In this document: one piece after another, positions 28,970-38,200 of the stretch
Layout: every line of letters begins with the position of its first letter
How positions within the stretch are numbered: the first letter of the stretch is position 1
NCBI RefSeq assembly: GCF_035712445.1
Contig: NZ_DASTAT010000076.1
Location: forward strand, 1 to 64,000
Length of the DNA: 64,000 nt
Direction: 5' to 3'
From: Oligoflexus sp.
GTDB lineage: Bacteria; Bdellovibrionota_B; Oligoflexia; Oligoflexales; Oligoflexaceae
Program-made: the position numbers and the translations under genes
The notes under the pieces: generated by a model
What the model saw: only the letters and a program-made list of their open reading frames with translations
The model's database searches: none
What the model was told of the DNA's origin: nothing

Positions 28970-30229
28970 TTAAATCAGGAAGGCTCCTGCAGCCAAAAGG
29001 GTGAACGGCAGAGCGGCGAGGAAGAGGTTCATGGGACTTATCCCATCCTCACCAAAGGAATCGCGCAGAAGACCAAAACCGGCTGGATTCGGAGCATTGG
29101 CAATCACCGTCAACCCGCCACCAGCGACAGCCCCGGCAACGAGCGCGTAGCGTGCGCTTGTAGAAAGATCGGGCACCAGTGTTCCAAGATAGGTCAAGGC
29201 AGCGTTATCGGTCACGGCAGTCAGACTCAAGGCGCCCCAGAAAAGAGGGACATCGCCCAAAGTTGAAAGGATGGGCTGAAGCCACCAGTCCTGAAGTTTG
29301 CCGAGCGTCACAAGACCTCCCAGGAAAAAACCGACCAGAAGACTTTCCTTGATCCGCAGCTCGTCCTGATATTCTTTGGCTACCGAGCACCAACCGAGGA
29401 AGAGCAAAAACAAAGGCACGAAAAAAGCCATATAGTGGGCGTTGACGATGGTGAGCGCCAGAAATCCAAGATGAATCAGGATCACCCAGTTGTTCATGTC
29501 CTCGCCTGGCTTTGTGATCGTCTCATTGGAAATATTGTTCAACTCCTGCCGAAAGTAAAAAGCGGTTGCCAGAGTTCCGATCACAATGGCAAGCGCTGCG
29601 CGCCATCCGAATTGAGTGAGCATAAACATATTATCCCACTGCCATGGCCCTGCGACCATCAGAACGGGAGGAGCTGCGAAATTGGTGAGCGTGCCGCCGA
29701 TGGAAATATTCACGAAAAGAAGACCAAGGGTCGCATACTTGAAACGCAAGGAGTCTGACTTTTGAAAGAATTGATCGCGCAGAAGTATGGCAGTCACTGT
29801 CATGGCCGCAGGCTCGGTGATGAGCGACCCCAAAAGAGGGCCGAGAATCAGGCTGGAAATATACAGCGCAGGGGACCGGGAAAGAGGCAGGGTACGGGCA
29901 ACAAGAGCTATCGACCTTTCCGCGAAGTTCAATATGGGGCGTGTGGCCGCCATACACATAATGACGAAGACAAACACGGGCTCGGTATAATTGATGCCCT
30001 GCAGGTACTTCGCTGCGTCCGTGATTCCGAACTGGATCGACCAGATCGTCACGAGCACGGCCGCCCACAGCCCAAAGACGACTTCAATCTCACCCAAAAA
30101 ATGCAGGAGATTTTCCTGAATCGACCCCTCGGGATAACGATGGGCCAGATTCAGAATTTTCTTGGCGCAGAATGTATGGATGACAGCACAGGCAAAGAGC
30201 ACTGTGGCCACGTATTTCATTTCCAGCAT
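28970..30229 (-). CDS. Putative Na+/H+ antiporter (PF07399 family)
   Basis: 419 residues from the ATG at 30229, where GAGGG is 5-9 bases upstream; upstream ATG 30268 lacks such a site. It is a polytopic inner-membrane protein with about 11-12 hydrophobic segments. Characteristic stretches are GPLLGSLITEPAAMTVTA, SIGGTLTNFAAPPVLMV, AVTDNAALTYLGTLVPDL and GGGLTVIANAPNPAGF, with charged or polar residues inside membrane segments as expected for ion exchange. They resemble the putative Na+/H+ antiporter family and the wider ion-transporter superfamily. The substrate ion is inferred from family naming only. Confidence 0.85.
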   Translation of the reverse strand: MLEMKYVATVLFACAVIHTFCAKKILNLAHRYPEGSIQENLLHFLGEIEVVFGLWAAVLVTIWSIQFGITDAAKYLQGINYTEPVFVFVIMCMAATRPILNFAERSIALVARTLPLSRSPALYISSLILGPLLGSLITEPAAMTVTAILLRDQFFQKSDSLRFKYATLGLLFVNISIGGTLTNFAAPPVLMVAGPWQWDNMFMLTQFGWRAALAIVIGTLATAFYFRQELNNISNETITKPGEDMNNWVILIHLGFLALTIVNAHYMAFFVPLFLLFLGWCSVAKEYQDELRIKESLLVGFFLGGLVTLGKLQDWWLQPILSTLGDVPLFWGALSLTAVTDNAALTYLGTLVPDLSTSARYALVAGAVAGGGLTVIANAPNPAGFGLLRDSFGEDGISPMNLFLAALPFTLLAAGAFLI

Positions 30230-30470
30230 AGCGTCCCTCACAGCGGCTTCATTGTGCCTGGGCAGCATGAATTATGCCAGGTAAACTGTCACGACGATGC
30301 CGCTCGGCGCTCCTTAAGGTTTGATAAGATTGTCAATTTTTGACAGAAGGGATCAGTTTTTGATGGCCTGGGTTTGCCGTGTCATATCATCTGTCTGGAC
30401 GAAGGGCAAAGCCGGCATTTAACTTAAGAAGCCTGAGCTTGCGCCCCAAAACAGTCGGAAGGTGTGGATC

Positions 30471-31976
30471 ATGAAGTTCCTGAAGCGCTGGATAAAGACC
30501 TTTCTGACCAATAGCACGATGTCATGGCCGGTGTTTCTCCTCAGTCTTTTACTTCTGATTATGGGTGGCGGTTCCGCGTGGTATGTTAATTATCTCTACC
30601 AGGATCTGGCCCGCGTGGTCGATCTGAATGTAGCGAGCGTTCGGGCAGCGGAAGAGCTGGAAATCGGCCTGCGGGAAATCCGATCGCAGCTGAATGAATA
30701 TATCTACGGTACGGCCGATATCGAGACTTTGGAAGTTCGCAAACTCATTGAAAGCACCGATTTCTGGTTGGCGGAAGTCGAACGACTGGCGACCACGCCT
30801 CATGAGCAGGAAATCATCGTGCGGTTGAACGCTGGCTATCAGCATTTCTCCGACAACATGAATCGGCTTCTGGATGCCGCCGAGGATAGGGACTATCGAA
30901 GCCAATTCCGGCCCTTGATCAATGAAATCCTGACCAAGGAAATCATCGTTCCTGCGCATGAGTATCTTGAATTCAATGAAACCACCATGCTGGCCGTATC
31001 GCAGGAGCATAAGGTTTTTTCCGCGAGGATTGCCAATGGCCTTGTTCTGATCAGCATCTGTGGATCCATCGGTGGTTTCGGAGCCGGTGTCCTGGTCGCG
31101 CGGCGCATGGCGCGATCATTGGTGGAACTCAACCTGCCATTGACGCTCGCCGCCGGAAAGCTGAGTGAGATAGTCGGGCCCATTCGCATTGCGACGAACG
31201 TGAACATGGCGGAATTGAAAAACCTTCTGGACGTCATTGCGGTTGAAGTCGAACGTGTGGTGATGCGCTTGCATAAGGCCCAGGAGGATATGCTCCGATC
31301 GGAAAAAATGGCCGCCATCGGGCAGCTGGCAGCAGGCACGGCGCATGAGCTGCGCAATCCTCTGATGTCCATCAAGCTGCTTGTGCAATCGGCGATACTG
31401 CGTGATGATCCTTTGAAGAAGGATGACCTTGCGATGATGGAACAGGAATTGAGTCGCGTCGAGCGAACGGTCCAGAATCTGCTGGAGTTTGCCCGCCTAC
31501 CGCAGATGAGCGTCGAGCCAATCAACCTCGCGGAACTGATTGGCCAATGCCTGCGGCTTGTACAAGGCCGCGCACAAATTCAAGGCGTTTCCATCGAAAC
31601 GCGGTTGGAGAGTAAGCAGCTTCCGGTCCTGGCCGATCCGAGCCAGCTGACTCAAGTGATTTTGAATATCCTCATGAACTCGCTGGATGCCTGTCATGAA
31701 GGCGACGTGATCACGATTGCGCTGAAAGCCGAGGGGAATGGGCCTTCACCGGAGCATTCCTGTGTGAGGATCACCGTGGAAGACACCGGGAAAGGCATAG
31801 CCCCGGAGCTTTTGCCTAAAGTTTTTGATCCCTTCATCTCCGATAAGTCGTCGGGGACAGGTTTGGGCCTCTCCATCTGCAAGCAGATCGTCGAGGCCCA
31901 TAAGGGAGAAATATTCGCCAGCAATCGTCCGCCGCATGGGTCGATGGTTGGCTTTACCCTGCCGCTTGGCATTTAA
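30471..31976 (+). CDS. Membrane sensor histidine kinase
   Basis: 501 residues from the ATG at 30471 with GGAAGG upstream; a GTG at 30462 is in frame. Transmembrane helices at about 19-42 and 186-210 enclose a ~140-residue helical periplasmic sensor (four-helix type). A HAMP-like linker follows. The HisKA box has the phospho-accepting His292 in GTAHELRNPLMSIK. The HATPase domain shows the N-box NILMNSLDACHEG, G1 DTGKGI and G2 GTGLGLSI. It should autophosphorylate and pass phosphate to the sigma-54 activator 12 bases downstream. The kinase is of the NtrB/ZraS class. Confidence 0.95.
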   Translation: MKFLKRWIKTFLTNSTMSWPVFLLSLLLLIMGGGSAWYVNYLYQDLARVVDLNVASVRAAEELEIGLREIRSQLNEYIYGTADIETLEVRKLIESTDFWLAEVERLATTPHEQEIIVRLNAGYQHFSDNMNRLLDAAEDRDYRSQFRPLINEILTKEIIVPAHEYLEFNETTMLAVSQEHKVFSARIANGLVLISICGSIGGFGAGVLVARRMARSLVELNLPLTLAAGKLSEIVGPIRIATNVNMAELKNLLDVIAVEVERVVMRLHKAQEDMLRSEKMAAIGQLAAGTAHELRNPLMSIKLLVQSAILRDDPLKKDDLAMMEQELSRVERTVQNLLEFARLPQMSVEPINLAELIGQCLRLVQGRAQIQGVSIETRLESKQLPVLADPSQLTQVILNILMNSLDACHEGDVITIALKAEGNGPSPEHSCVRITVEDTGKGIAPELLPKVFDPFISDKSSGTGLGLSICKQIVEAHKGEIFASNRPPHGSMVGFTLPLGI

Positions 31977-31988
31977 GGGAGTCCGACC

Positions 31989-33455
31989 ATGGCGCCAGTC
32001 AAAACCCTATTGGTCATTGATGATGATCGAGTCCTTCGCTACTCCATACAAAAAAGCCTGAAAAGCCCCGAGCTGGATGTGCTGCAGGCATCGACGGCCC
32101 AGGAGGCTCTACTTCTGATCTATCAGTCGGTCCCGGACGTGATTCTTCTGGATTTACGGTTGAATGAAACCTCGGGCCTTGATGTCCTGAAGGAAATCAA
32201 AAAGATTCATCCCAATCTTCCTGTCATTATGTTTACGGCTTTTTCGACCACCAAAACAGCCATCGAGGCCACCAAATACGGAGCTTTTGAGTATCTGCTG
32301 AAGCCCGTGAATTTGAACAAGCTGCAGTTGACCATCGAAAAGGCTCTGCTCTCCGTTCAAAGGGACGAAGGCGAATGGATCGCGGCGAACACGCCGGAGA
32401 TGCTGCAGGACAGCGAGGTCTGCATGATCGGCAATTCCGAGGCGATGCAGGAGGTTTATAAGAAAATCGGGCGCTTTGCTCCCACACAGAGCAATATTCT
32501 GATTCTGGGTGAAAGTGGCACCGGCAAAGAACTGGTGGCCAAGGCCCTGCATTTTCACAGCGCGAGACGCAAGGCTCCGTTTATCGTAATCAATTGCGCT
32601 GCGCTTTCAGAAAATCTCTTGGAAAGCGAACTCTTCGGGCATGAAAAAGGGGCTTTTACCGGCGCGGATCGACGTCGGGCCGGAAAATTCGAATATGCCA
32701 ACGGCGGTACCATTTTTCTTGATGAAATCGCTGATATGCATCCCACCACGCAGGCCAAGGTGCTCAGGCTTTTGCAGGATCAACGATTCGAAAGGCTGGG
32801 CGGCAACGAAACGATAGAAACGGATGTGCGCGTCATCGCCGCCACCAACCGCAACATGAAGGCCATGATCGAGGAAGGTACGTTTCGCGGCGATCTCTAC
32901 TATCGACTGAATGTCTTTACGATAGAATTGCCCTCGCTGCGGCAACGCAAGGAGGACATCCCGGATCTTGTGCGCTATTTCATCGGTTGCTTTAAGACGG
33001 AATTTGGCAAAGAGAGCGTGGAGCTGGATCCCAGGATATTCGAAGTGATGCTGGCCTATGATTGGCCGGGGAATATGCGGGAGCTGCAAAGCGTGGTCAA
33101 GTATGCGCTGGCGCATGCCGATGGTCCCTCCATACGCGTTCCCAACCTGCCTGATTTTATACTCAGCAGGGAAGCGCCTCAGGCTTCTGTGGGCAGGGGT
33201 CTCGATCAGCTGGTCCATGAGCTTATGCAGAAGCAGCAGGGCCTGCTCTATGATGTGGCTGTTCAAGCGCTGGAGGCTGTACTCCTGCCCGCTGTTCTGG
33301 CGAAAACAAAGGGTCGCCTTCAGGAAGCCTGCGACCTGCTGGGAATTTCGCGCAACACGCTGAAGGCGAAAATGAAGGATCATGGGATCAGCATCGATGC
33401 GCAGGTGCTGTCAAAAACTGATCCCCGCGATCAAAGTTTGACAGCGCCGCATTGA
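31989..33455 (+). CDS. Sigma-54-dependent response regulator (NtrC family)
   Basis: 488 residues. Receiver domain (about 5-120) with acidic pocket DDD 11-13, phospho-acceptor Asp55 (VILLDLRL) and the conserved Lys in LLKPVN. AAA+ domain (about 143-380) with Walker A GESGTGKE at 174-181, the sigma-54-contacting GAFTGA at 221-226 and Walker B GGTIFLDEIAD. A Fis-type helix-turn-helix lies near 445-470 (ACDLLGISRNTLKAKMKDHG). It activates RNA polymerase holding sigma-54 when phosphorylated by the kinase just upstream. A good -24/-12 promoter lies 41 bases past its stop codon and is the most obvious local target. Confidence 0.96.
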   Translation: MAPVKTLLVIDDDRVLRYSIQKSLKSPELDVLQASTAQEALLLIYQSVPDVILLDLRLNETSGLDVLKEIKKIHPNLPVIMFTAFSTTKTAIEATKYGAFEYLLKPVNLNKLQLTIEKALLSVQRDEGEWIAANTPEMLQDSEVCMIGNSEAMQEVYKKIGRFAPTQSNILILGESGTGKELVAKALHFHSARRKAPFIVINCAALSENLLESELFGHEKGAFTGADRRRAGKFEYANGGTIFLDEIADMHPTTQAKVLRLLQDQRFERLGGNETIETDVRVIAATNRNMKAMIEEGTFRGDLYYRLNVFTIELPSLRQRKEDIPDLVRYFIGCFKTEFGKESVELDPRIFEVMLAYDWPGNMRELQSVVKYALAHADGPSIRVPNLPDFILSREAPQASVGRGLDQLVHELMQKQQGLLYDVAVQALEAVLLPAVLAKTKGRLQEACDLLGISRNTLKAKMKDHGISIDAQVLSKTDPRDQSLTAPH

Positions 33456-33495
33456 ATTTTCGCGGCAGGCCCTGCTCTGCAAGGCCCTTTGCGGC

Positions 33496-33511
33496 TGGCA
33501 TATCTTCTGCA
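33496..33511 (+). promoter_or_regulatory. Candidate sigma-54 (-24/-12) promoter
   Basis: TGGCATATCTTCTGCA matches the consensus TGGCAY-R-N4-YTGCW, with the invariant GG at 33497-33498 and GC at 33509-33510 exactly ten bases apart. It lies 41 bases after the sigma-54 activator gene and reads toward the hairpin at 33565 and the gene at 33624. Transcription would begin near 33522. Confidence 0.7.
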
Positions 33512-33564
33512 ATGTCTCCTTTATCTTTTTTTCGGTACAAAAGCGCGCTGATAGAACAACGTTG

Positions 33565-33600
33565 GACATAACTGGACTGTCTCTCTCATCCAGTTATGTC
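33565..33600 (+). ncRNA. 12-bp perfect hairpin in the predicted sigma-54 transcript leader
   Basis: GACATAACTGGA at 33565-33576 is perfectly complementary to TCCAGTTATGTC at 33589-33600 around a 12-base loop, followed by GTTTCTTTTC. It could end a short (~85-nt) RNA made from the sigma-54 promoter, or act as a leader structure or operator. The 3' tract is U-rich but interrupted, so read-through into the gene at 33624 is likely in part. Confidence 0.4.
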
Positions 33601-33623
33601 GTTTCTTTTCTGGGAGTCACGCT

Positions 33624-34016
33624 TTGATCGAATGGAATGAAGGATTCCTGGAAGCCGAGCTGATTCGAATGATGCGGGAGCAACCGAAGCCGCTCAACCT
33701 CGAAGAAATATTCAGCCTGCTCTATAGCCGGCGCGAAAGACTTCCTGAGCTGATGGCCATGACGCGGGAACGAACGCTTGAACTCAGACGTTTGAAACGT
33801 AATCTGGATCAGTCTGTCTACCGAGGATGGATGGAAGCGATCTGGCAAAACGGGGAGGTCTATTATAAGTCCCGGGATCAGGATCGTATCAGCCTGGCAG
33901 CAAGGCCCTATCAGTTTCAGATTGCATCGAATCGAAACGATAGGCTCTTGAACATATTCTGTGTGATTGCGCTTTTGGTCCTGGCCTTGCTCGCGTTGTT
34001 CCTGATGCACGGCTAA
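33624..34016 (+). CDS. Tail-anchored small membrane protein
   Basis: 130 residues from a TTG start with GGGAG 7 bases upstream. The first ~105 residues are soluble, charged and helical (EAELIRMMREQPKPLNLEEI, SLLYSRRERLPELM). A single transmembrane helix at about 109-127 lies almost at the C-terminus, giving tail-anchored topology with the bulk in the cytoplasm. It lies downstream of a sigma-54 promoter and hairpin and ahead of a strong terminator, so it is probably a one-gene unit controlled by the neighbouring two-component system. No family is recognised. Confidence 0.7.
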   Translation: MIEWNEGFLEAELIRMMREQPKPLNLEEIFSLLYSRRERLPELMAMTRERTLELRRLKRNLDQSVYRGWMEAIWQNGEVYYKSRDQDRISLAARPYQFQIASNRNDRLLNIFCVIALLVLALLALFLMHG

Positions 34017-34075
34017 GTGGGACTTGATTGCAGGAAGCAAGCGGAGCCTGTTCTCCATGTAACAACTCCGATCGG

Positions 34076-34107
34076 GGAGGTGTCTGGTCAGACGCCTCCT
34101 TTTTTTT
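34076..34107 (+). terminator. Intrinsic terminator after the tail-anchored gene
   Basis: GGAGGTGTCT pairs with AGACGCCTCC (one G-U pair) around a GGTC loop and is followed by eight T residues. Confidence 0.9.
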
Positions 34108-34240
34108 ATGCCGCGCAAAACCGGATAAAACCGGGTCCACTCAGGCAAACTCATGCCAATTCTCAAGACCCTCCTGTGAAAGAATGGCGATGGTTGATCC
34201 CCTTGGGATTTTGCTGACCTGCATTGAGTGGAGCGTTGTG

Positions 34241-35764
34241 ATGAAGATGCGACGGACGTTGAACCAAACTATTTTAGGCAGTCTGCTCGGCTGTGCCCTT
34301 GCCTGTCAGGAGGCCCAGCCTCAACCCGATACCCAGCGAAAGCCCGGGCCGGCACCTGAAGCGGAACCCGGCCCAGGATCCCAGCCGGATACCGGAAATA
34401 AACCAGCCCCCAATCCCAATGTCCCTGTCCCCGGAACGCCTGGAGTTCCAGGAACCCCCGAGGTTCCCGGCGCGCCTGTGGTGGTGAACGGGGATGTCAT
34501 GGTCCAGCTCTTCAACTGGCCCTTTGCAAAAATCAAAGCGGAAATTCCTCTTCTGGCCGGCGCTGGCTACGGCCAGATCCTGGTTTCACCCCCGAACCTG
34601 AGCATCCAAACCGATCAGTGGTGGGGCCGCTATCAGCCTGTGGATTATCGCTTGATAGCCGGTCCTTTAGGGAATGAAGGCGATTTCAAAGGAATGATTC
34701 AGGAAGCCCGCCGTCACGGCATCAAAATCATTGTGGATGTGGTTCTGAATCACACGGCGAATGAATCCTCGACCTTTCCGCCGGAAGCTCAGCAGCTGAA
34801 TCAGAAAATGGGGCCGCTTTTCACCGCCGAGGACTATCATCCCGCGTTTTGTATCACGAATTATAACGACGTCTATCAGGTGCGTAACGGTCGACTCTGC
34901 GGCGGCGGCGGGGATCAAGGCCTGCCTGACCTGAATCAAGGTTCGGCCCGCGTTTTGAAGGTCCAAAAGGAATTTTTGAAGTCACTGAATGATATGGGCG
35001 CTGACGGCTATCGCCTGGACGCTGTCAAGCATATGGAGCCGGGTTACTTCAAACAGCTTTTGACGAGCGACCTTGTTCAGGGCAAATTCATCTTCGGTGA
35101 AATCATTGCCGATGCTTCAAGCTATGATAGGGACATGAGCCCCTATATGAATGAAACGTCCATGGCATTTTATGATTTCCCCCTGCGCGCCACGATTCAG
35201 CAGGCCTTTGGCTTGGGTGGTTCGCTCGGCTCCCTGTTGGATCCCCAAATCGTAAGCGCGAAGAAGGCTCTTCCATCGGCCCGTTCGGTGGCCTTCGTGA
35301 TGAACCATGATATTCCGAACAACACCGATTTCCGTTCCATGATCCTTGATCCCGTCGATGAGGAACTGGGCTATGCCTTCCTCATGGGCCGCAGCGAAGG
35401 TGTGCCCTTTGTCTTCTCGGATCTTGGGAAAGCCGGAGGCGGCGGTATACGCGATGATCGCTGGGCTTATGCGCATCGGTCTGCCGCTTTGAAGGCCATG
35501 ATTTCCTTTCACAATGCCGTGCGCGGTCAGGATATGAAGGTCGTGCATCGGGACGATTGCCGCCTGATCTTTCAACGCGGCAATCAAGGTCTCGTGGGCA
35601 TCAATAAATGCGGTGAGGCGTTCAGCTTTTCCGTCAATGGATTTGGTCGCAAGGATCAAACAGCCGTTGATGTGCTGACGCAAACCCGCACGACATTGAC
35701 CGGCGGGGCTCTCGATTTCCGCATTCCGGCGCGTAAGGCCGTGATGCTCTTGATCCAGCCCTGA
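34241..35764 (+). CDS. GH13 alpha-amylase-family lipoprotein
   Basis: 507 residues from the ATG at 34241. Signal peptide with LLGC (Cys18; Cys22 is an alternative), then a Pro/Gly-rich linker (about 28-80) that would hold the enzyme off the membrane. The GH13 barrel shows region I DVVLNH, the nucleophile Asp260 (GYRLDAVKH), acid/base Glu287 (IFGEII) and the third Asp357 (MNHDIPNN). The C-terminal beta domain is short. It should cleave alpha-1,4-glucans such as starch or glycogen at the surface or in the periplasm. No transporter for the products is adjacent. A terminator follows. Confidence 0.93.
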   Translation: MKMRRTLNQTILGSLLGCALACQEAQPQPDTQRKPGPAPEAEPGPGSQPDTGNKPAPNPNVPVPGTPGVPGTPEVPGAPVVVNGDVMVQLFNWPFAKIKAEIPLLAGAGYGQILVSPPNLSIQTDQWWGRYQPVDYRLIAGPLGNEGDFKGMIQEARRHGIKIIVDVVLNHTANESSTFPPEAQQLNQKMGPLFTAEDYHPAFCITNYNDVYQVRNGRLCGGGGDQGLPDLNQGSARVLKVQKEFLKSLNDMGADGYRLDAVKHMEPGYFKQLLTSDLVQGKFIFGEIIADASSYDRDMSPYMNETSMAFYDFPLRATIQQAFGLGGSLGSLLDPQIVSAKKALPSARSVAFVMNHDIPNNTDFRSMILDPVDEELGYAFLMGRSEGVPFVFSDLGKAGGGGIRDDRWAYAHRSAALKAMISFHNAVRGQDMKVVHRDDCRLIFQRGNQGLVGINKCGEAFSFSVNGFGRKDQTAVDVLTQTRTTLTGGALDFRIPARKAVMLLIQP

Positions 35765-35783
35765 TCTCCGGCTCTTTGCTGAT

Positions 35784-35832
35784 CAGCCTTGTTTAAACAC
35801 TCGACAGTTTGTGAAGGCAAGGCTGCTTTTTT
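35784..35832 (+). terminator. Intrinsic terminator after the GH13 gene
   Basis: CAGCCTTG at 35784-35791 pairs with CAAGGCTG at 35818-35825, followed by CTTTTTTA. The 26-base loop is long for a terminator, but the T-run position fits. Confidence 0.65.
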
Positions 35833-35990
35833 ACCCCCTGAAAGTTTTCCCATACCAAAAAGTAAAGAGTTTCAAGGCCCTGCAAGGCAGATCCGCTTTG
35901 CATACGGTGGTGAGCGTTTTGCATTTATTAGTCTGTCTGATAATCCCCAGGACATCGCTTATCGTCAGTTTATTGTGGAAAGGGCCAATC

Positions 35991-37151
35991 ATGTCTCGAA
36001 GAATACTGCTGTCTCTGACCCTGTGTCCTCCGCTCCTTCTGGGTTTTGGTGCTTGTAAAAGTTTGACAGTCGAGCTTGGGAAAAAGCAGACTCCGTCGGA
36101 AACCAAGGATGTTCAATCCGACGATCAGGCCGGGCGTCTTTACCTTTCGTGGAACTCCATGGAAGATAACCTCGCGCGACTCGAAGAGTTGAAGAAGGAA
36201 GGCGCGCGCGCTTTCCTCGAACGATATCAGAACGAAGGCCGCGTGCTTCTGCGTTCGCTCTTCCGCCAATTCCGTGATTCCGTCGTGCGGAATGCGCATA
36301 CCGAGCATAACTATGGTCTGAGCCTTCTGGGTTCCCTGCAGCCCGGTGAATGCAAAGTGCTGAAGAATCCACAGGATCTCTTCGCCATGGAAGAGTATGG
36401 CGACATCCGTCCCCTGCTCGAAACGGCTGTTCTTTCCAAGATCAAAGCCACTGATGCCAACCAATTGAATCCCACGCTTCCGGGTTCCATTGATACCGTG
36501 ACCAAGCTCGTTTTCTTTGAGCTGGGCGTAAAACTCGATGGCGTTTCCAGCTTTGAAAAAACCGATGCCCATGAACTCATGAAAGCCGATATCGCCATGC
36601 AGGTCGTCCATGAGCAGGGCGAATCCCTGGACCTTCAGGAAGCTGACAGCAAATCCTTCCGCTTCTCTTTTGTGCATGAAGGCGCCGGTGATGTGCAGCG
36701 CCTGGAATTGGAAGCGATCGTGGCCAAAGGCATCTATGAAAAGAGTCCCGAAGGTTCGCAGGACTTTCTGCGGATGAGTTACGCCAAACAAAAAACCTGG
36801 CAGGCCCTGGAGCTGAAAAACGGCGTCCGCGTCGAAGGCCAGCCGGAAAACCTCGTCTATAGTCGCCGCATCGCGCTCTATCCCGAGTCGCCGAACGGCA
36901 AGCAATTCAAACTCGTTGATACCACCCGCTATCAGATGGCCGGTACCGCCTCCCGCAGCTTCCGAGTGGACCTTGATAAGCGTGAAGTCTGCGCTTTGAC
37001 AGCCGGCGGCAAAGATCCCACGCCTCCTGGTGGAAAAGATCCAACACCTCCTGGTGGCAAGGATCCCAACCCTCCCGGCGGTGGAACTCCAGATCAGCCT
37101 GGCCAGAACGATCCTGGACAGAATGATAATCCATCACAGAACCAAAAATAA
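35991..37151 (+). CDS. Lipoprotein with Gly-Lys-Asp-Pro repeat tail, unknown function
   Basis: 386 residues from the ATG at 35991 (AAAGGG upstream). Signal peptide ends in GFGACKS, lipidated Cys at residue 22. The mature part is charged and helical to about residue 130 (DNLARLEELKKEGARAFLERY), then a mixed domain to about 340. The C-terminus is low complexity: GGKDPTPP repeated three times (third copy GGKDPNPP), then Gln/Asn/Pro/Gly-rich residues. Such tails are common in surface lipoproteins as flexible spacers. No domain is recognised. The next gene starts 29 bases on, so the two probably form an operon. Confidence 0.8.
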   Translation: MSRRILLSLTLCPPLLLGFGACKSLTVELGKKQTPSETKDVQSDDQAGRLYLSWNSMEDNLARLEELKKEGARAFLERYQNEGRVLLRSLFRQFRDSVVRNAHTEHNYGLSLLGSLQPGECKVLKNPQDLFAMEEYGDIRPLLETAVLSKIKATDANQLNPTLPGSIDTVTKLVFFELGVKLDGVSSFEKTDAHELMKADIAMQVVHEQGESLDLQEADSKSFRFSFVHEGAGDVQRLELEAIVAKGIYEKSPEGSQDFLRMSYAKQKTWQALELKNGVRVEGQPENLVYSRRIALYPESPNGKQFKLVDTTRYQMAGTASRSFRVDLDKREVCALTAGGKDPTPPGGKDPTPPGGKDPNPPGGGTPDQPGQNDPGQNDNPSQNQK

Positions 37152-37180
37152 TTCCGTTCTGCGGAACAAAGGGGTTCTGT

Positions 37181-37930
37181 ATGCTGCGCCTTGGTCTTGC
37201 GCTGATGCTTGCACTTTTTTCCGGCCCTTTGCTGGCCGGAAGCAAACCTTTCAAGCTTGGTGTCCTCACGAGTATTCCTGAGGCCACCGGAGCTGTCATG
37301 AGCCTGGACCTGGGCCGTTATTTTGCGATTCAGGGAACCTACAGCTGGCCTCTGCCCGTGAATGTGGAAGTCGGGGTTCCCAGCAAAAAGCTTGTGTCCC
37401 AGGGGGATTTTGCGATTCGCAGCCCCTATCTGACCCTTCCCTTCGCCGTTGATTTCGGGCCTCAGTCGTCACTGGGAGCCCTGGTTTATCCCTTCGGAGG
37501 CAGCTTTTATCTGGGGCTGGCCTCGGCACGTCGCCGCGTGACGATCAAAAGTCATGTGGAAAGCCCCCTCATCTTTGAAGACAGCGACTCCCAAATGGAT
37601 AGCAACACGAGCTTCAGCGTCGATCTTCAAACCGAGACGAACCAGGATCTTTTGCGCGCGAGCATGGGGCAGCGCCTCACGTTTGGGCCTGTATTCCTCG
37701 GCTGGTTCGTGGGTGCAACCAAGCCCGTGGGTGGCCGCTCCATGATTCAAACTCGGGTGAATGTCATGAATTCCCAGGCCACCGACAGCAGCACAGGCTC
37801 GGCGGATAACCTGGAAGAAGCACGCTTGTCCCAGGAAAAGCTGGTCCATGACAAGGTCAAGGATCTTCTGCATGATTTTGAAAAGCAAAGCCTGCCCTTG
37901 ATCGGTTTCGAAATCGGTCTCGCGATTTAA
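37181..37930 (+). CDS. Predicted exported envelope protein
   Basis: 249 residues. Signal peptide (about 1-19, GPLLAG). Aromatic/Gly-rich alternating segments (YFAIQGTYSWPLPVNVEVGV, ALVYPFGGSFYLGLAS, LTFGPVFLGWFVGATKP) suggest amphipathic beta-strands like an outer-membrane barrel. A helical charged stretch near the end (EEARLSQEKLVHDKVKDLLHDF) and no terminal aromatic argue against a standard one. It follows the repeat-tailed lipoprotein and may work with it. Function unknown. Confidence 0.75.
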   Translation: MLRLGLALMLALFSGPLLAGSKPFKLGVLTSIPEATGAVMSLDLGRYFAIQGTYSWPLPVNVEVGVPSKKLVSQGDFAIRSPYLTLPFAVDFGPQSSLGALVYPFGGSFYLGLASARRRVTIKSHVESPLIFEDSDSQMDSNTSFSVDLQTETNQDLLRASMGQRLTFGPVFLGWFVGATKPVGGRSMIQTRVNVMNSQATDSSTGSADNLEEARLSQEKLVHDKVKDLLHDFEKQSLPLIGFEIGLAI

Positions 37931-38143
37931 TTTCAAAGCTTAAAAGAATGAAAAACCAGCATGACCCGTGAAAACGGATCATGCTGTCACGAGTGGCGAA
38001 AAACTCAGACCATGGAGGCCTGTTAGCCGCGGCAAGTGTGCAGCTGAGTGCTTGTTTTTCATTGGGATAAATGATCGGTTGGGAACATTCAGTGCTGGTG
38101 CTATAGGCTGGCTGATCAAAGAGGATCAAGACATTTCTTCAGC

Positions 38144-38177
38144 GCAAAAAAAAGGCAGTTCCAGAGAGGAACTGCCT
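38144..38177 (-). terminator. Intrinsic terminator of acnA
   Basis: On the minus strand AGGCAGTTCC, a 5-base loop and GGAACTGCCT form a 10-bp perfect stem followed by TTTTTTTT, beginning 23 bases after the acnA stop. Confidence 0.92.
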
Positions 38178-38200
38178 GGATCAACTAAAAAGCCGTGAAA

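Noticed and set aside
30364..30377. TGGCCTGGGTTTGC before the histidine kinase gene, similar to a sigma-54 promoter
   Set aside because: The GG to GC distance is 9 bases, one too short.
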